Origin: Odobenus rosmarus divergens
Taxonomy: Eukaryota; Chordata; Mammalia; Carnivora; Odobenidae
Assembly (NCBI RefSeq): GCF_000321225.1
Contig: NW_004450459.1
Coordinates: forward strand, 1,664,744-1,728,743
Length of the DNA stretch: 64,000 nt
Reading direction: 5' to 3'
The position numbers and the translations under genes are program-made. Numbering within the stretch: position 1 is the first letter of the stretch; every line of letters begins with the position of its first letter. Under the pieces are notes generated by a model, which saw nothing but the letters and a program-made list of their open reading frames with translations, ran no database searches and was not told where the DNA came from. Positions 1 through 12,200 of the stretch are shown here, piece by piece.

Positions 1-233
1 AGCCTCACAAATGAAATCCCCACTGTCCTCAGTGCCGAGATTGTTCATCTGTATGACGGCCACTGAGTCAATGAAAGTCATTCTGTATTTATCACTGGCT
101 TGGAGTTCGTGTTCATTTCTGTACCACACAACTCTGATTTCTGGGGATCCAGTTATCTTGCATTCAAGCCGTGCGGAGTCACCTGCTTTCACTATTTTGG
201 ATGCTTCTAATTTCTTTACAAACTTTGGTGGTT
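1..233 (-). CDS. TTN: TTN exon 70: Ig domain (partial, cut by window edge)
   Basis: Begins [20 protein letters not shown] with core [10 protein letters not shown] and ends in the window at SGDFICEA, 77 whole codons after the split first codon. The G strand and donor lie outside. By position it opens the next super-repeat, predicted length 282 nt. Acceptor ttcactctctag|AA. Confidence 0.95.
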
Positions 234-3200
234 CTAGAGAGTGAAAGAAAGAGGAGATTATGAGGGAACAGGTATAAATAACAAACACTAAATTAGGTAG
301 TATGCAGGAAAGAGGAAAAGATGAACAATGCCTGGCAAATACAGTGTACTGTCAGAGCGAAGTGAACTTTCTTGATTGGGTAGATGCATTGTACAGAAGG
401 GAGCCACAGGTCAGACAGAAACGTGAAACAATCAAACGTGCACACCTGTCACAAGCAACATTGTAGTACAAGAGTCGCTACCAACGTCATTGGTAACTTG
501 GCAAGTGTACTGTCCCGTCTTGGAAGCATCCACTGAATATAGATTTAAGAAGCTCGTTGACCCTTCCAAGCCAATGAAACATTTAGGTCCAGAGACAAGT
601 TCCACATCATCTTTAAACCACTTTATTTTAAATGGCGGTGTTCCTTTCAGTACTGCTTTAAATTCTACTGTAGAATCTGGTATGGCTTGTTGTCGCTCAG
701 GTTTCACCAGGAAGCTTGGTGGTTCTATAGACATTAAGAGAAATATACTTAATTAGATTTCTTGTAGTTAAACTGTTTTGACAGTCTTAAGGATATGTAA
801 GCAACCATTTCTGAAAAGAGGCAATGACCGTGTATTTCTTGAACTCAATAAATATGGATCTACAGAAATAGAATTATTGAGACTTTTAGGTCTAAAGAAT
901 ACAAGGGAAGAGTGCCACATTTAAAATGCAATCACAAAGAAGAATCAAGAAGAGGAAAAGAAGTTCTAACCTTTAACAGTTAAAATGCCACTGCATGCAT
1001 CATCCCCTGCTATATTTGAGACCTTGCATGTGTAATTCGCAGTATCTTCTAATTCCAGATTATTAACTTCCAGTGATACTGTGTTCTCATGACAGATGGG
1101 TCTGTATTTTGCGCTTGTAGATATTTCTTTTCCATCCTTAAACCACTGAGCATTAATAGGAAGTGAGCCAGAAACCTTGCACTCCATACGAATAGAAGAG
1201 CCCAGAACTTTATCCATTTTTGTTAATTTTTTGGTGAAAGATGGAGGGATATCTTGATCTATCCAATGCAAACAGCAAGATACATCATTAATACGTTGCC
1301 ACTTGTTTACAAGGGATTGAGGTACCAGACAGAGATAGGGGAAGCCAACTAGGGCCAAAGTACACACCTAGCACTCTCAGGTAGGCATCGCAGCTGCTGC
1401 TTCCGAAGTCATTTTCCACCTTGAACGTGTACTGACCACTGTCTTGCTTCATGACTGACTGAATCCTAAAACTGGCCACGTTATTTTCGAAACTCATTGA
1501 AAAATATCTACTGGGCACAATTTGTTTTCCATCCTTCAGCCATTTGACTTTGAGTTCTGGCGTCCCAGCCACCACGCACTCCAGAGTCACTGGGTCTTTC
1601 TCAGTGACATCAACAGACTTAGCTTTCTCTAGGATTTGAGCAGGCTCTGCAGTAAGAATTAAAGTGCAAATTAGTTGCATCACTAATTCTGCTAGAAATA
1701 AGGGGTGCTTATGAGACTGTCCCCACCGACTCAGTCCCCAAGAGAACAGCTTACAGACCTTGTACTAAGAGGAAAGCATAACACCTCTCAACGCCCGACT
1801 CGTTCTTGGCTTGACACGTGTATCTCCCGCTGTGTCCGTTGTCCACAGCTCTGATCTGAAGTGTGGCCACGTTGTTCACAAATGAAATACGAGCATTATC
1901 GTCTTCATCCAGAATGTGATCATCCTTGAGCCAGGTTACAGAAATGGGAGGAGAGCCCGCCACCGTACTCTGGAAGGTGGCAGAGCTTTTCAAAACGGTA
2001 GTGACGTTTTCTATCTTCTTAAGGAACGATGGTGGTTCTGTGATTCGGTGGGACAGTGGGGAAAAGAAGAGGCATAGTTGAGCTTCTCCTCGCCATCATA
2101 AAGTGAAAGAGCATTAGCCAGTTTGTATGAGGTAGCCTGCTTCTCATGGGTACCACTGACCTTTGAGGGAGACCCGGGTACTGCTGGAGCAGCTGCCGCC
2201 TTCGTTGGATACGATGCACTGGTATTCGCCAGTGTCTGAGGGGTCACACCTGGTTATGTGGAGGTCAAACACTGATACTCGGTCGGTGAGGCTATATTTT
2301 TTGCTGCTCCGAATTTCCCTGTTATTCTTCAGCCACGTGACCTCAAATGGAGGTGTTCCCGACACTTCACACTCCAGCTGCGCATCGCCATCTTTCACGA
2401 CCTCCACGGGCCTCAACTCCCTGATAAAGGTGGGAGGCTCTAAAGATTCAGAAGGAAGACAGAGACGAGCTTACTCAAGGGAAGAGTGGTGGCCTGGCCA
2501 GCAGCACAGCCCCAGGGAGCGGACCCGCTAGCGCACCTCTCACTCTTAGCTCAGTGCTGCAGCTTGCTGTGCCTGCGTCATTCCTGGCCTCGCAGACATA
2601 AGTCCCGCTGTTCCCTACCCTGGCACCAGAAATCTGGAGAGTGGCTAAACCATGGGTGAAGGAGATGCCGTGTTTCTTCACCGCTGTTATTTCATTCCCG
2701 TCCACATACCAGGAAACCCTGATTTCAGGAGTGCCTGTTATTTGGCATTCAAATGTTGTCGACTGTCCATCTCTCAGCACTAATACGGGGCTGGGCTTCT
2801 TAATGAATTGAGGAGGTTCTAAAGATGGGGAAGAAGCATCATGTTGAGCATTTTTTATTTATTTATTTATTTATTTATTATTTATTTATTTTAAGATTTA
2901 TTTATTTGACAGAGAGAGAGAGACAGCGAGAGAGGGAACACAAGCAGGGGGAGTGGGAGAGGGAGAAGCAGGCTTCCCGCGGAGCAGGGAGCCCAATGTG
3001 GGACTCGATCCCAGGACCCCGGGATCATGACCTGAGCTGAAGGCAGACGCTTAACGACGGAGCCACCCAGGCGCCCCACGTTGAACAGTTTTTAAAACAA
3101 AGGCCGGCATCGCTTTCTTCGGCCTCTTCCCTCCCCACCAAGAAAAATCCAGACAAGCAAGCAAGAGAGATGTATGCAGAGACCAGACCTTTTACAAAGA

Positions 3201-6200
3201 GCGTGGCTTTACTGGTTGCGGTACCAACATCATTGCTTAGTTGGCAAATGTAGGTCCCAGAATCGGCAGCTTTGGCTGAGAAGAGCTCCAGGATGGTGGA
3301 GGTGTCATCCTTCCAAACTGAGCGAGTTGCTCCCGAGTGCAACTCTTTGTTATCTTTAAACCACTTTATGGTCATGGGCGCAGTGCCACCCACAAGAGCC
3401 TTTAGCTGAACCCTTGTATTGGGGCTGACGTCTTGGGACTGTGGCTTTTCCACAAAGTAAGGGGGTTCTGGGATGAAAGACAAAGAAGCAAAAGGAGAAA
3501 GGAAGGTTTACTTGGGAATGGGGCAATGAGGGTGAGAATTAAGAAATGAGAGAGCAGACCAGTCCTTGATAAGGGGAGATTAAAAAATGCCAACCTTTGA
3601 CTGTGAGGTGGCCACTGCACTGGTTGTGTCCTGCCTTATTGGTGGCCGAACAAGTGTACGTCCCACTGTCTGTGCCTTCCAGCTGACTGATTTCCAAGAA
3701 GGCAGTATTGTCATGAAAAGAGAATTTGTATTTTTCACTAGCTGTTATTTCTTGGTCATCTTTGAACCACTGGATGCTGATGGGATGCGACCCGGCCACT
3801 ATACATTCTAAGTCAATAAAAGACCCTTTAATGCTATCCATTTTCTTCAGCTTTTTGGTGAATGAGGGAGGTATGATAAGATCTATGCAATGAAAAAGCA
3901 AGAAACCAAAAAAAAAAAAAGTTAGGTCAACACAGCAATTTGTATTTTCGGTAAAATTATAGGAGATGAAGAGCAAGGAGATGCTCAGTTTCAATACCAA
4001 CCTAATACGTTAATGCTAGCCTTGCAGCTGCTTCTCCCAACATCATTTTGGACCTCAAAAGTATACTCTCCACTATCTCTCTTTTCTGTAGAAATAATCT
4101 TCAGTATAGAGACTGTGTCAGTGATGCTGATTTTGTATTTTTGGCCCAGGGTCAGTTCTTGGCCATCTTTAAACCATCTGGCTGTAAGCTCCTTAGTCCC
4201 TGAAAATTTAACCTGCAAAGTGGCTGGGTCCCCTTGGGTGACATCTATAGACACAGCCTCCTCAGTGATTGTTGCTGGTTCTGTAGAAAACAAAGGGATA
4301 AGTGTGGGTTGTGAATCACTCCACTGAAAGGCTCACATCTGCCGTATTTCCTAAAACCCACAGCAAACCTGAACTGACCTTTCACTGAGAGCAATGCAGA
4401 ACATCTTTGTATTCCTGCATCGTTTTTGGCCTGACAGACATATTTCCCATCATGCTTGACTTCGATGCCACTGAGGTACAGACTAGCCACATTGTTCTCA
4501 AAGGTCATTCTTATATTATCATCCTCGGTGATTTCATCATTGTCCTTTATCCACGTCACGGTGATCGGCAAGGAGCCCTTCAGAGTGGCCTGGAAGGCAG
4601 CGGTGCCTCCCCGAAGGGAGCTGGTACTCTCGATCTTCTTGACAAAGGTTGGGGGTTCTAATAGAAGAATAATTCCCAATCAGTGTCAGCTTTAGAGCAA
4701 AAGTGGATTTTTGTTGGAACAAAGAGTTCATTCTAGGGGAGAGTCAGCGCATCCCTCGAACTGATACTAACCTCTTAAAGTCACCCGGGCACTGCAGGTG
4801 CTGCTGCCCACCTCGTTGGTCACCCGGCACTGGTATTCTCCAGCATCTGCAGCCAAAAACTTGAGGATCTGCAGACTAACCAGCTGGTCCTGAATGAAGG
4901 TTTTATACTTCCTACCACTCCTCAGTGTTGTGTTGTCTTTGAACCAAGTGATCTCGAAGGGAGGTGTGCCTGCCACCTCGGCCAGCAACATGACATCGTA
5001 TTCCTTCAACACTTCAATTGGCTTAAATTCTTTGGTAAAGTAAGGTGACTCTATAGCGGGAAAGGAATTACTTTGAGTTAACGAGGGGAGAATCTGGGCT
5101 AGGGGCCACGACTGTGGTAACACAAGGGGCAATGTGAACACAAACCTTTGACTATTAAAATGCTACCACAGTGGTCACTCCCAGCTTCATTTTGGGCCTC
5201 ACACATGTATTCGCCACTGTCTTCAACGGCAACGTCTGTAAGTCTTAGAACCGCAGTGGACTCCACAAAAGACATTTTGTGTTTGCTGCTCTCCTTAATT
5301 TCTCTATCGTTTGCAAACCATGTTATTTTAATTGGAGGGGTACCAGTTACTTTGCAGGCCAGCTGGGTGGCATCTCCCTTCTTTAACAGCTGTGATGGTT
5401 CTAACCTCTCCACAAACGTGGCGGGCTCTGCGGAAGGAAGGAAGTTATTAAGAAACATGAGGAAGAGGAAAGAATTTATAATGACGGTAGCACAAAGATG
5501 TCAAGAAAACCATGCAAACCTTTTACAAATAAGTTTGCACTGCACTCCACGCTTCCGGCGACGTTGCTGACTTGACAGGTGTATGTGCCCGAGTCGGAGG
5601 TTTTTACCACGTAGAGTTCCAGGGAACTTTCTAAAGCTTCTTTGGTAATATAGCAGCTTCCACCAGAGACAAGTTCTTTGCCACCCTTAAACCATCTGAC
5701 TGTGAAAGGGGTGGACCCTTGGAAGGTGCTCTTCAGGCAGACTGCTGAGCCAGGCAGAACATCCTTTGATGCAGGCTTAGTTACAAAACTGGGTGGTTCT
5801 AAAGGAGGGGTATAAGAAAGAATTTCTAAGAGTTAAGAGGTGCGATCTAAGGGAACAAGACTTAATTTGAACATCGTCTACGTTAGAATGAAATGCAAAG
5901 TCTCGGGCCAACCTTGCACAATCAGGGTTCCGCTGCTGTCTTTGCTTCCCACGGAATTCGTGGCTCGACAAGTGAAAGTGCCTGCGTCATTCATGTCTAC
6001 TCTGCTTATCTCCAAAGAGGCCGTGCCTTCCACAAAGGCTATTCTGTATTTGTCAGAAGAAGCTATTTCTCTACCATCCTTGAACCAGGAAACCCTCATG
6101 GGGAGAGAGCCAGTGATCCTGCAGTCCAGCCTGCAGGTACTGTTAACAACACTGCACACGTTGCGTAGGGGTTTGGTAAAAGATGGAGCAATGTCTCGAT

Positions 6201-9200
6201 CTGTTCGTGGCACAAGAAGAGAAGAAAGATAAACATGGAAGTGTGCTTGGTGATTTTATTCTTGCTCATTGGTTGCGTTACAAAGGAACACGTAAGCATT
6301 GGTTTCTGAAGGTACTAACCTAATACAGTGAATGTTGTTTCACAGGAGCTGCTGCCCACTTCATTGGAAATCTCAAATGTGTACTGGCCGCTATCGTGCA
6401 GTTCGGCTGAATAAAATTTGAGCTGGGCAACATTGTTTTTAAAACTTATGCGATACTTTTTACTAGCAACCAAAGGTCTTCCATCTTTGTACCATTTGGG
6501 CTTGAGTTCTGGGGTGCCTGTGACCGTATACTCCAGTGTGGCTGGGTCTCCTGCTGTCACCTGGATCAGCTCTGCTCTCTCAACAATTTTGGCAGGTTCT
6601 ACAATGGTATTAAATAGTAAGTATGACCAAGTGTACATTAGGGTTCCACTCTACAGGGAAATAGCAATTCTAAGTTAAAATGTTGCTACACGAACCTTTA
6701 ACTATTAATTCCCCAACAGACGTTTGGCTTCCGGCTTCATTTTCAGCCAGACAGGTGTATTTGTCACCAAAACTAATCTGAACATCAGGGATGATCAAGA
6801 CCGCAACACCATTAGAAAAGCTCATTTTGATCTTCCCATCTTCTTTAATGATCTCTTGTCCTTTAAGCCAGGTGACAGAGATGGGTTCGGACCCTCTCAC
6901 AGCAGCTTGTAAGGTAACAGTTTGACCTGCTAGTGCGGTAAAATCATCTACTTTCTTTACAAAGGTTGGTGGTTCTAGTTAAAGAAAGAGAACAGACAAA
7001 GCTTATCAATTCCCAAATACCTCCGACACCCGATACATTTAAGTGTTTCCTCTCAATTACATTTCTCTTGTCCAATACCACCCTTCCATAGCGTCGGTTA
7101 ATGAGAAGAATAAATTAAAATTTAAGAAGAATGACACCGCCATCCGAGAGAAAGAAGCACAGAAGATACGTGGTTATATCAGCAGACAACATGGTCATAA
7201 TAGATTATTATGGAACCCACTTTTGTTATTGGAGAGTGAATATTTACAGTCACCTCAGAATAAAGACTGGATGAAGATCACTGACTTTGTCCCCAAGGTT
7301 CCAGGTTAAAGCAAAAGGGAAACATATTTTCATGGGTTAGGAGAAGAAGAAAAAGCGCCAGTTTTCCTTCCGTGGGTTAAGAAAGCTATTTTGACAATTT
7401 GTTAGAGAGGCATCGTTTCGTGCAGGCACTGACCTTTTAATAAGTGTGTAGCACTGCAGCCACACTTCCCAACTTCATTAGCAACAACACATTCGTATTC
7501 ACCAACGTCTGCGCTATTGAAAGAAAAGATCTCCAGAGACACCAGAGACTTCTGAGAGAACAACCTGTACTTTTTACTACTTCGAATTTGCTTCTTGTCT
7601 TTGAACCAGCTAATTTCAAATGGTCCCATGCCTGAGATTTCACACTGAAGAAGGGCATTTGTTCCTCTCACTATATCTGCAGGCTCAAGAGTTTTGATGA
7701 AAGAAGGAGGCTCTACAAAAGCACGAAAGCATTGTGTAAGTAAGGTGTCCTGAGCAAGTAAAAAGAAAATCTTTTCTCAGAAAACCCACGGGCTCCAAGT
7801 AAACAAACCTTTGACAACTATTTCAGCACTGCACGAGTCACTGCCAACGTCATTCACCGCCTCGCATGAGTAACTGCCACTATCTTCAACTTTGACATCC
7901 GTCAGATCAAGCACAGCCTCAGAATTGACAAAAGACATTCGAATAGTGTTACTCTCATTAAGTTCTTTGTTATTTTTAAACCAAGTGACCTGGATCACAG
8001 GTGAGCCTTTCAGTTTGCAGTGAAGGCGCGCTGATTCACCTGGCAGCATTAAATAAGAGGGATCTACCTTCTTCATGAAGGATGGTGGCTCTACAGGAAG
8101 TTAACAAAAAAGAAAAAGGGAAGAGATCTGAAGCATCAACTCCACAAGAGAAAAGAAGACATATGCCACAAGAAGACACAACAGACATCAAATATCTCGA
8201 TGAAATTTCTGAAAGGGTTGTGGTGCCCTCAATAGTTCTCCAGGGTTCCACGATTTTAAAACCCTTCCCTGGTCTCTCAATTAAACAAACAAAACAAACA
8301 AACAAATAAACACAAAAGCAAGTGAACTCTTGTCTTATACAAAAAGCACACTCTTTGTCTTATACAAAAAAACAACTGCGTAAGAGAAGATAGTTAAGGA
8401 TTGCCTAGACACTTGAAATTCTTAGAAGGAATTGTAAGCAAGTTTCATTAATGGCAGTTTTAAAAGAACAGAGTGGCTTCTGAAGAAGATTGAAAATATA
8501 AAATCTGACAATGCCAAGATTTCCCCAAACCAAAACATTTGCTTGGATGAAATTACTTTAAGAATAAAATGTACAGACTATGTGGTTTGTCAACAGTTTT
8601 TCTCCAGTGGCATCCTTAAAGTGAAAAATAATATTCACACATTTCTTACCTCTGATAGTAACTGTTGCTGAAGAGGAGCTGCTCCCAGCCTCATTGGAAG
8701 CAGTACAAACATAGGTTCCTGAATCTTTTAGTTTGGCCAGAGGGATCTCAAGTGATGCTATCTTATCTTCAAAATAGATCCTATAATCTTTCCCAGGGGG
8801 GAGTTTTTGCCCATCTTTGTTCCATGTTACTGTCACTTTCCTGTCTTCATCTACTTGGCACTCAAGGTGGATCTTCTTATTGATCGCTGATTGCACGGGT
8901 TCTAATTCTTTAATGAAATGCGGCTTGTCGATGATGATTAACTCAGCTTGGCAGATGTCAGCTCCAAACTTGTTAGAAGCCTTACAAGAATAAACTCCTC
9001 TATCTTGAATTGTAAGATTTGAGAGTTCTAAACTGTGTTTGTTTTCTGCCTCTGAAATCTTGCAGTTAGGGGAAGGTGATAGCGCAGCACCATTTTTCTG
9101 CCAAATGGTTTCAATCACGGGAGTCCCTAATACTGTGCACAGGAACTTGGCTGTCTTACCCACAAAAGTTGTAACGGACTTAGGTCTGGAGTAAAAGCTT

Positions 9201-12200
9201 GGTGGATATGCCTCTGCAAAAGAAATTTTTTTCAACATTATATTCTGTCCCCACAGAAGCTCTTGCTGTAATTATATATTCTAAGAAAGAGAAAAGATGA
9301 ATTACATATTTAGATAGACATGAGACATTATTTAAAATAGGATAATAAATTAATTAGATGAAAAGATTTATCAAAGGAAAGGGATGAGAGAGTTCTTTAT
9401 GGAGGAGTGAGAGAGCACTTTCAATATCTCCATTAAAGGAAAGAACAAATGTTGCTTTGTCTAGCGACACTAACTTATTATTGTTAAAGAGTTTAGTAGC
9501 TGATTAGCTGTCTGAATTATTTGATAAGTAATTCAGCTGCTCCTTTAATTCTGTGAATTAGAAGACTGTGTAAAGAAGATAAAGAAAATGCACTCGCCTC
9601 TCCTGAAGAGTAGGGACATTAAGTGATGAGAAGATGGAGTAGTTTTGTGAAGTCTCTCTAACCTTCATGTCAACCATCAGCAAATCCTTCAGTGGCCCAA
9701 CTCTGAATTCATCCCCTAAGTCATTTCAAACTTGTAAAAATATTTAGAGCGGTAATTTCCCATTTCCATTCTGCACTTTGGAGGAAGCCTTTAGGAACCT
9801 CTTTCCAATTTAAAAAGAATTCTCCTCCTCCTTCTTTCTCCTTATTATTTGAAAGCTCAGGTATTAGTCCCCTTACTGAACTGGCCTAATTTGGGTGAAG
9901 AGATTTTCAAAAGGGTCATTAAGAATACTGCCATGCAGCTGGTTACATGGGACTCTGATCACAAAGTGAAACCACTAGATGGGTTATCATGGGCCTGGGT
10001 TTCAGATTTTTTGATATGTAAAAGAGTTGTGGGGGAGGGAACTACAGGGAACCCTGACTCTTCCAAGCCAAAAAGACATGCTGTGTTTGCCTTTCCTCTT
10101 CATGCTTCTATTGGAAAAGACCAAGGGGCTGTCCCACCCAGATATTTAGTGCATGTCTTCTCTCAACAACAGGGAATTGCTACCCCAGAGTTTACATTCA
10201 CACTTTCCCTTGGAAGAAGAAAGCAAAAGAGCAAGAGACAGAGACAGACAAAGAAAAGGAAAGCACTATTATTTTTTTTTTGCTAATGAGGGAATTCAAA
10301 TACTTGATGAGTGTGAACTACTCAAAAGTCATCTTGTTTATCAATTAGGAAATTGAGAACAGAATAGTTATGTAGTTGCTCTTATTTTTTAAATCAGTAG
10401 TAAAGACTAGGGTGAGAATCCTAGTTTGTCATCCTGTATAGCTCCCTGTCCTATTTTAGGATTTAACTTCAGTCTTATGCTCTGGCTTTTTTTTTTTTCT
10501 TTCAGTTTGTAACGCTGTTCTTAACTGGTTAACTGGTTGCAAATTATTAAATACAATGGGACATTATTTATTTTTTGGTCACAACAAACTGTCCTGAAAT
10601 GTGTCATATTCAGTGCCAAGCCAGGCCACGAGGAGTCAGCCAAGATACTTCCACCAAGCTAGTCATTTTAGAGAGAGAGAGAGAACAAAACAAACTAAAC
10701 AAAAAAACAACCCCCAAACCAAACTTTCAGGTGCCACTGCTCATTGGATTCCTTGACATTGTTTCAAAATAATAAGTTATTTTTTTTTCTTTAGCTGCTC
10801 TTAGAAAAAGGACGGTAAAGAATGAGTTCTCGTCCCACACGGACGTTGCACGACCTAGCCACCATGTTATGGCTTGGCTGCTGGTCTCTCCAGTTGGCAG
10901 GACCAGCCCATCCTGCACCTGCACGAAAAGCACAATAGGCAACAGTGTGAAACAGGACAACCGTCTCAATCTGTGTCATTTACCTGTCACAGTTAGTGTG
11001 GCCGTACAGCTGGCGCTGCCGCACTCGTTGGAAGCTTTGCAGGTATACTCGCCGCAGTCCACAACCTGGGTTCGCAGGATTTCCAGGGTGGAGACGTACT
11101 TCGAAGAGCGAATAGAACACTTGTCACTTTCGTAAATTTCTCGGCCAGCTTTAAACCACTGGAACCGGACATTGGGGGCACTTTGGACCTCGCAGGTGAA
11201 TTTGGCTAGGTGGCCCAGAGCTACTTCCAGGGGCTCGATTCTCCTTTTGATCACTGGGGCAGCTGCAAAGGGAAACAGAGGCCATTAGCATGCCTCCTTA
11301 TCAGGCAGACCACATTTCTCTTTTTCTTCTCACTTTTGTTGCTGTTAATGAAGTAAAACAGCTGAAATTGGTGAGATGGATTGCAGCAGTTGAAGACAAG
11401 TGACTGGAAAATGAGAACAATCATTGAAGGTAAAAGAAGACAATAAGTAGCTTTTAACATATTCAATCGTTACTTTGCTGTGGATTGTGAAAAACATGAT
11501 TAATATGTGATGCTATGGGCTTACATGCATAACAACATGATATATTCTTTAAATATACCATGCTAAGAACACTGTGAACAGCATTTAAAAAAGGTGATAT
11601 ACTAAATACAGTGATGAAGTGAAACAACATCAAAAAAGAAATACAAACAAGAAACACAAATGGACAGTTAATCATGGTTATTCTGAATTTAGGGATGAGA
11701 CTGGCAGTTTCAGACAGTGAGGTGTTCATTGACAGCTTTTATTATATATTAAAGTATTTTCAAGTAAATATAAACTAAAAAACATATTGGTATTATGGAA
11801 CATATGAAACTAATGTCTTATTTTAAAAATAAATAGTAACGTAGATAGGATAATGTACTACCCCGTAAGGCAGTAAGGAAAAAAGGAGAATTAATAACCA
11901 TGATTACGTCTGTGCTTTCGTTCTTAACTCTACACAAATCACATTGTGGCAGAGGCAGGTAAGTGAACACTCAGTGATGGAAACTAAATCATTACGATCC
12001 AGTGAACATTAGAGCTCGAGCCCCCTCATCCTTAAAATCCAACCTCTTTTGACCACAGTGAGTTTGGCCGAAGTCGCTGCGTTTCCCTTGTCGTTCAAGG
12101 CCTCACAGGTATATGCTCCTTGATGTTCTTCTGTATTTACTTTGTCGATTATTAGTGTATATGTATTTTGATCTTGTAAACACTTGAACTTTTCATCTGA

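Noticed and set aside
9849..10286. 145-codon + strand open frame in intron 50-51
   Set aside because: No homology recognised, no splice context, A/G-rich simple tail; intronic chance frame.
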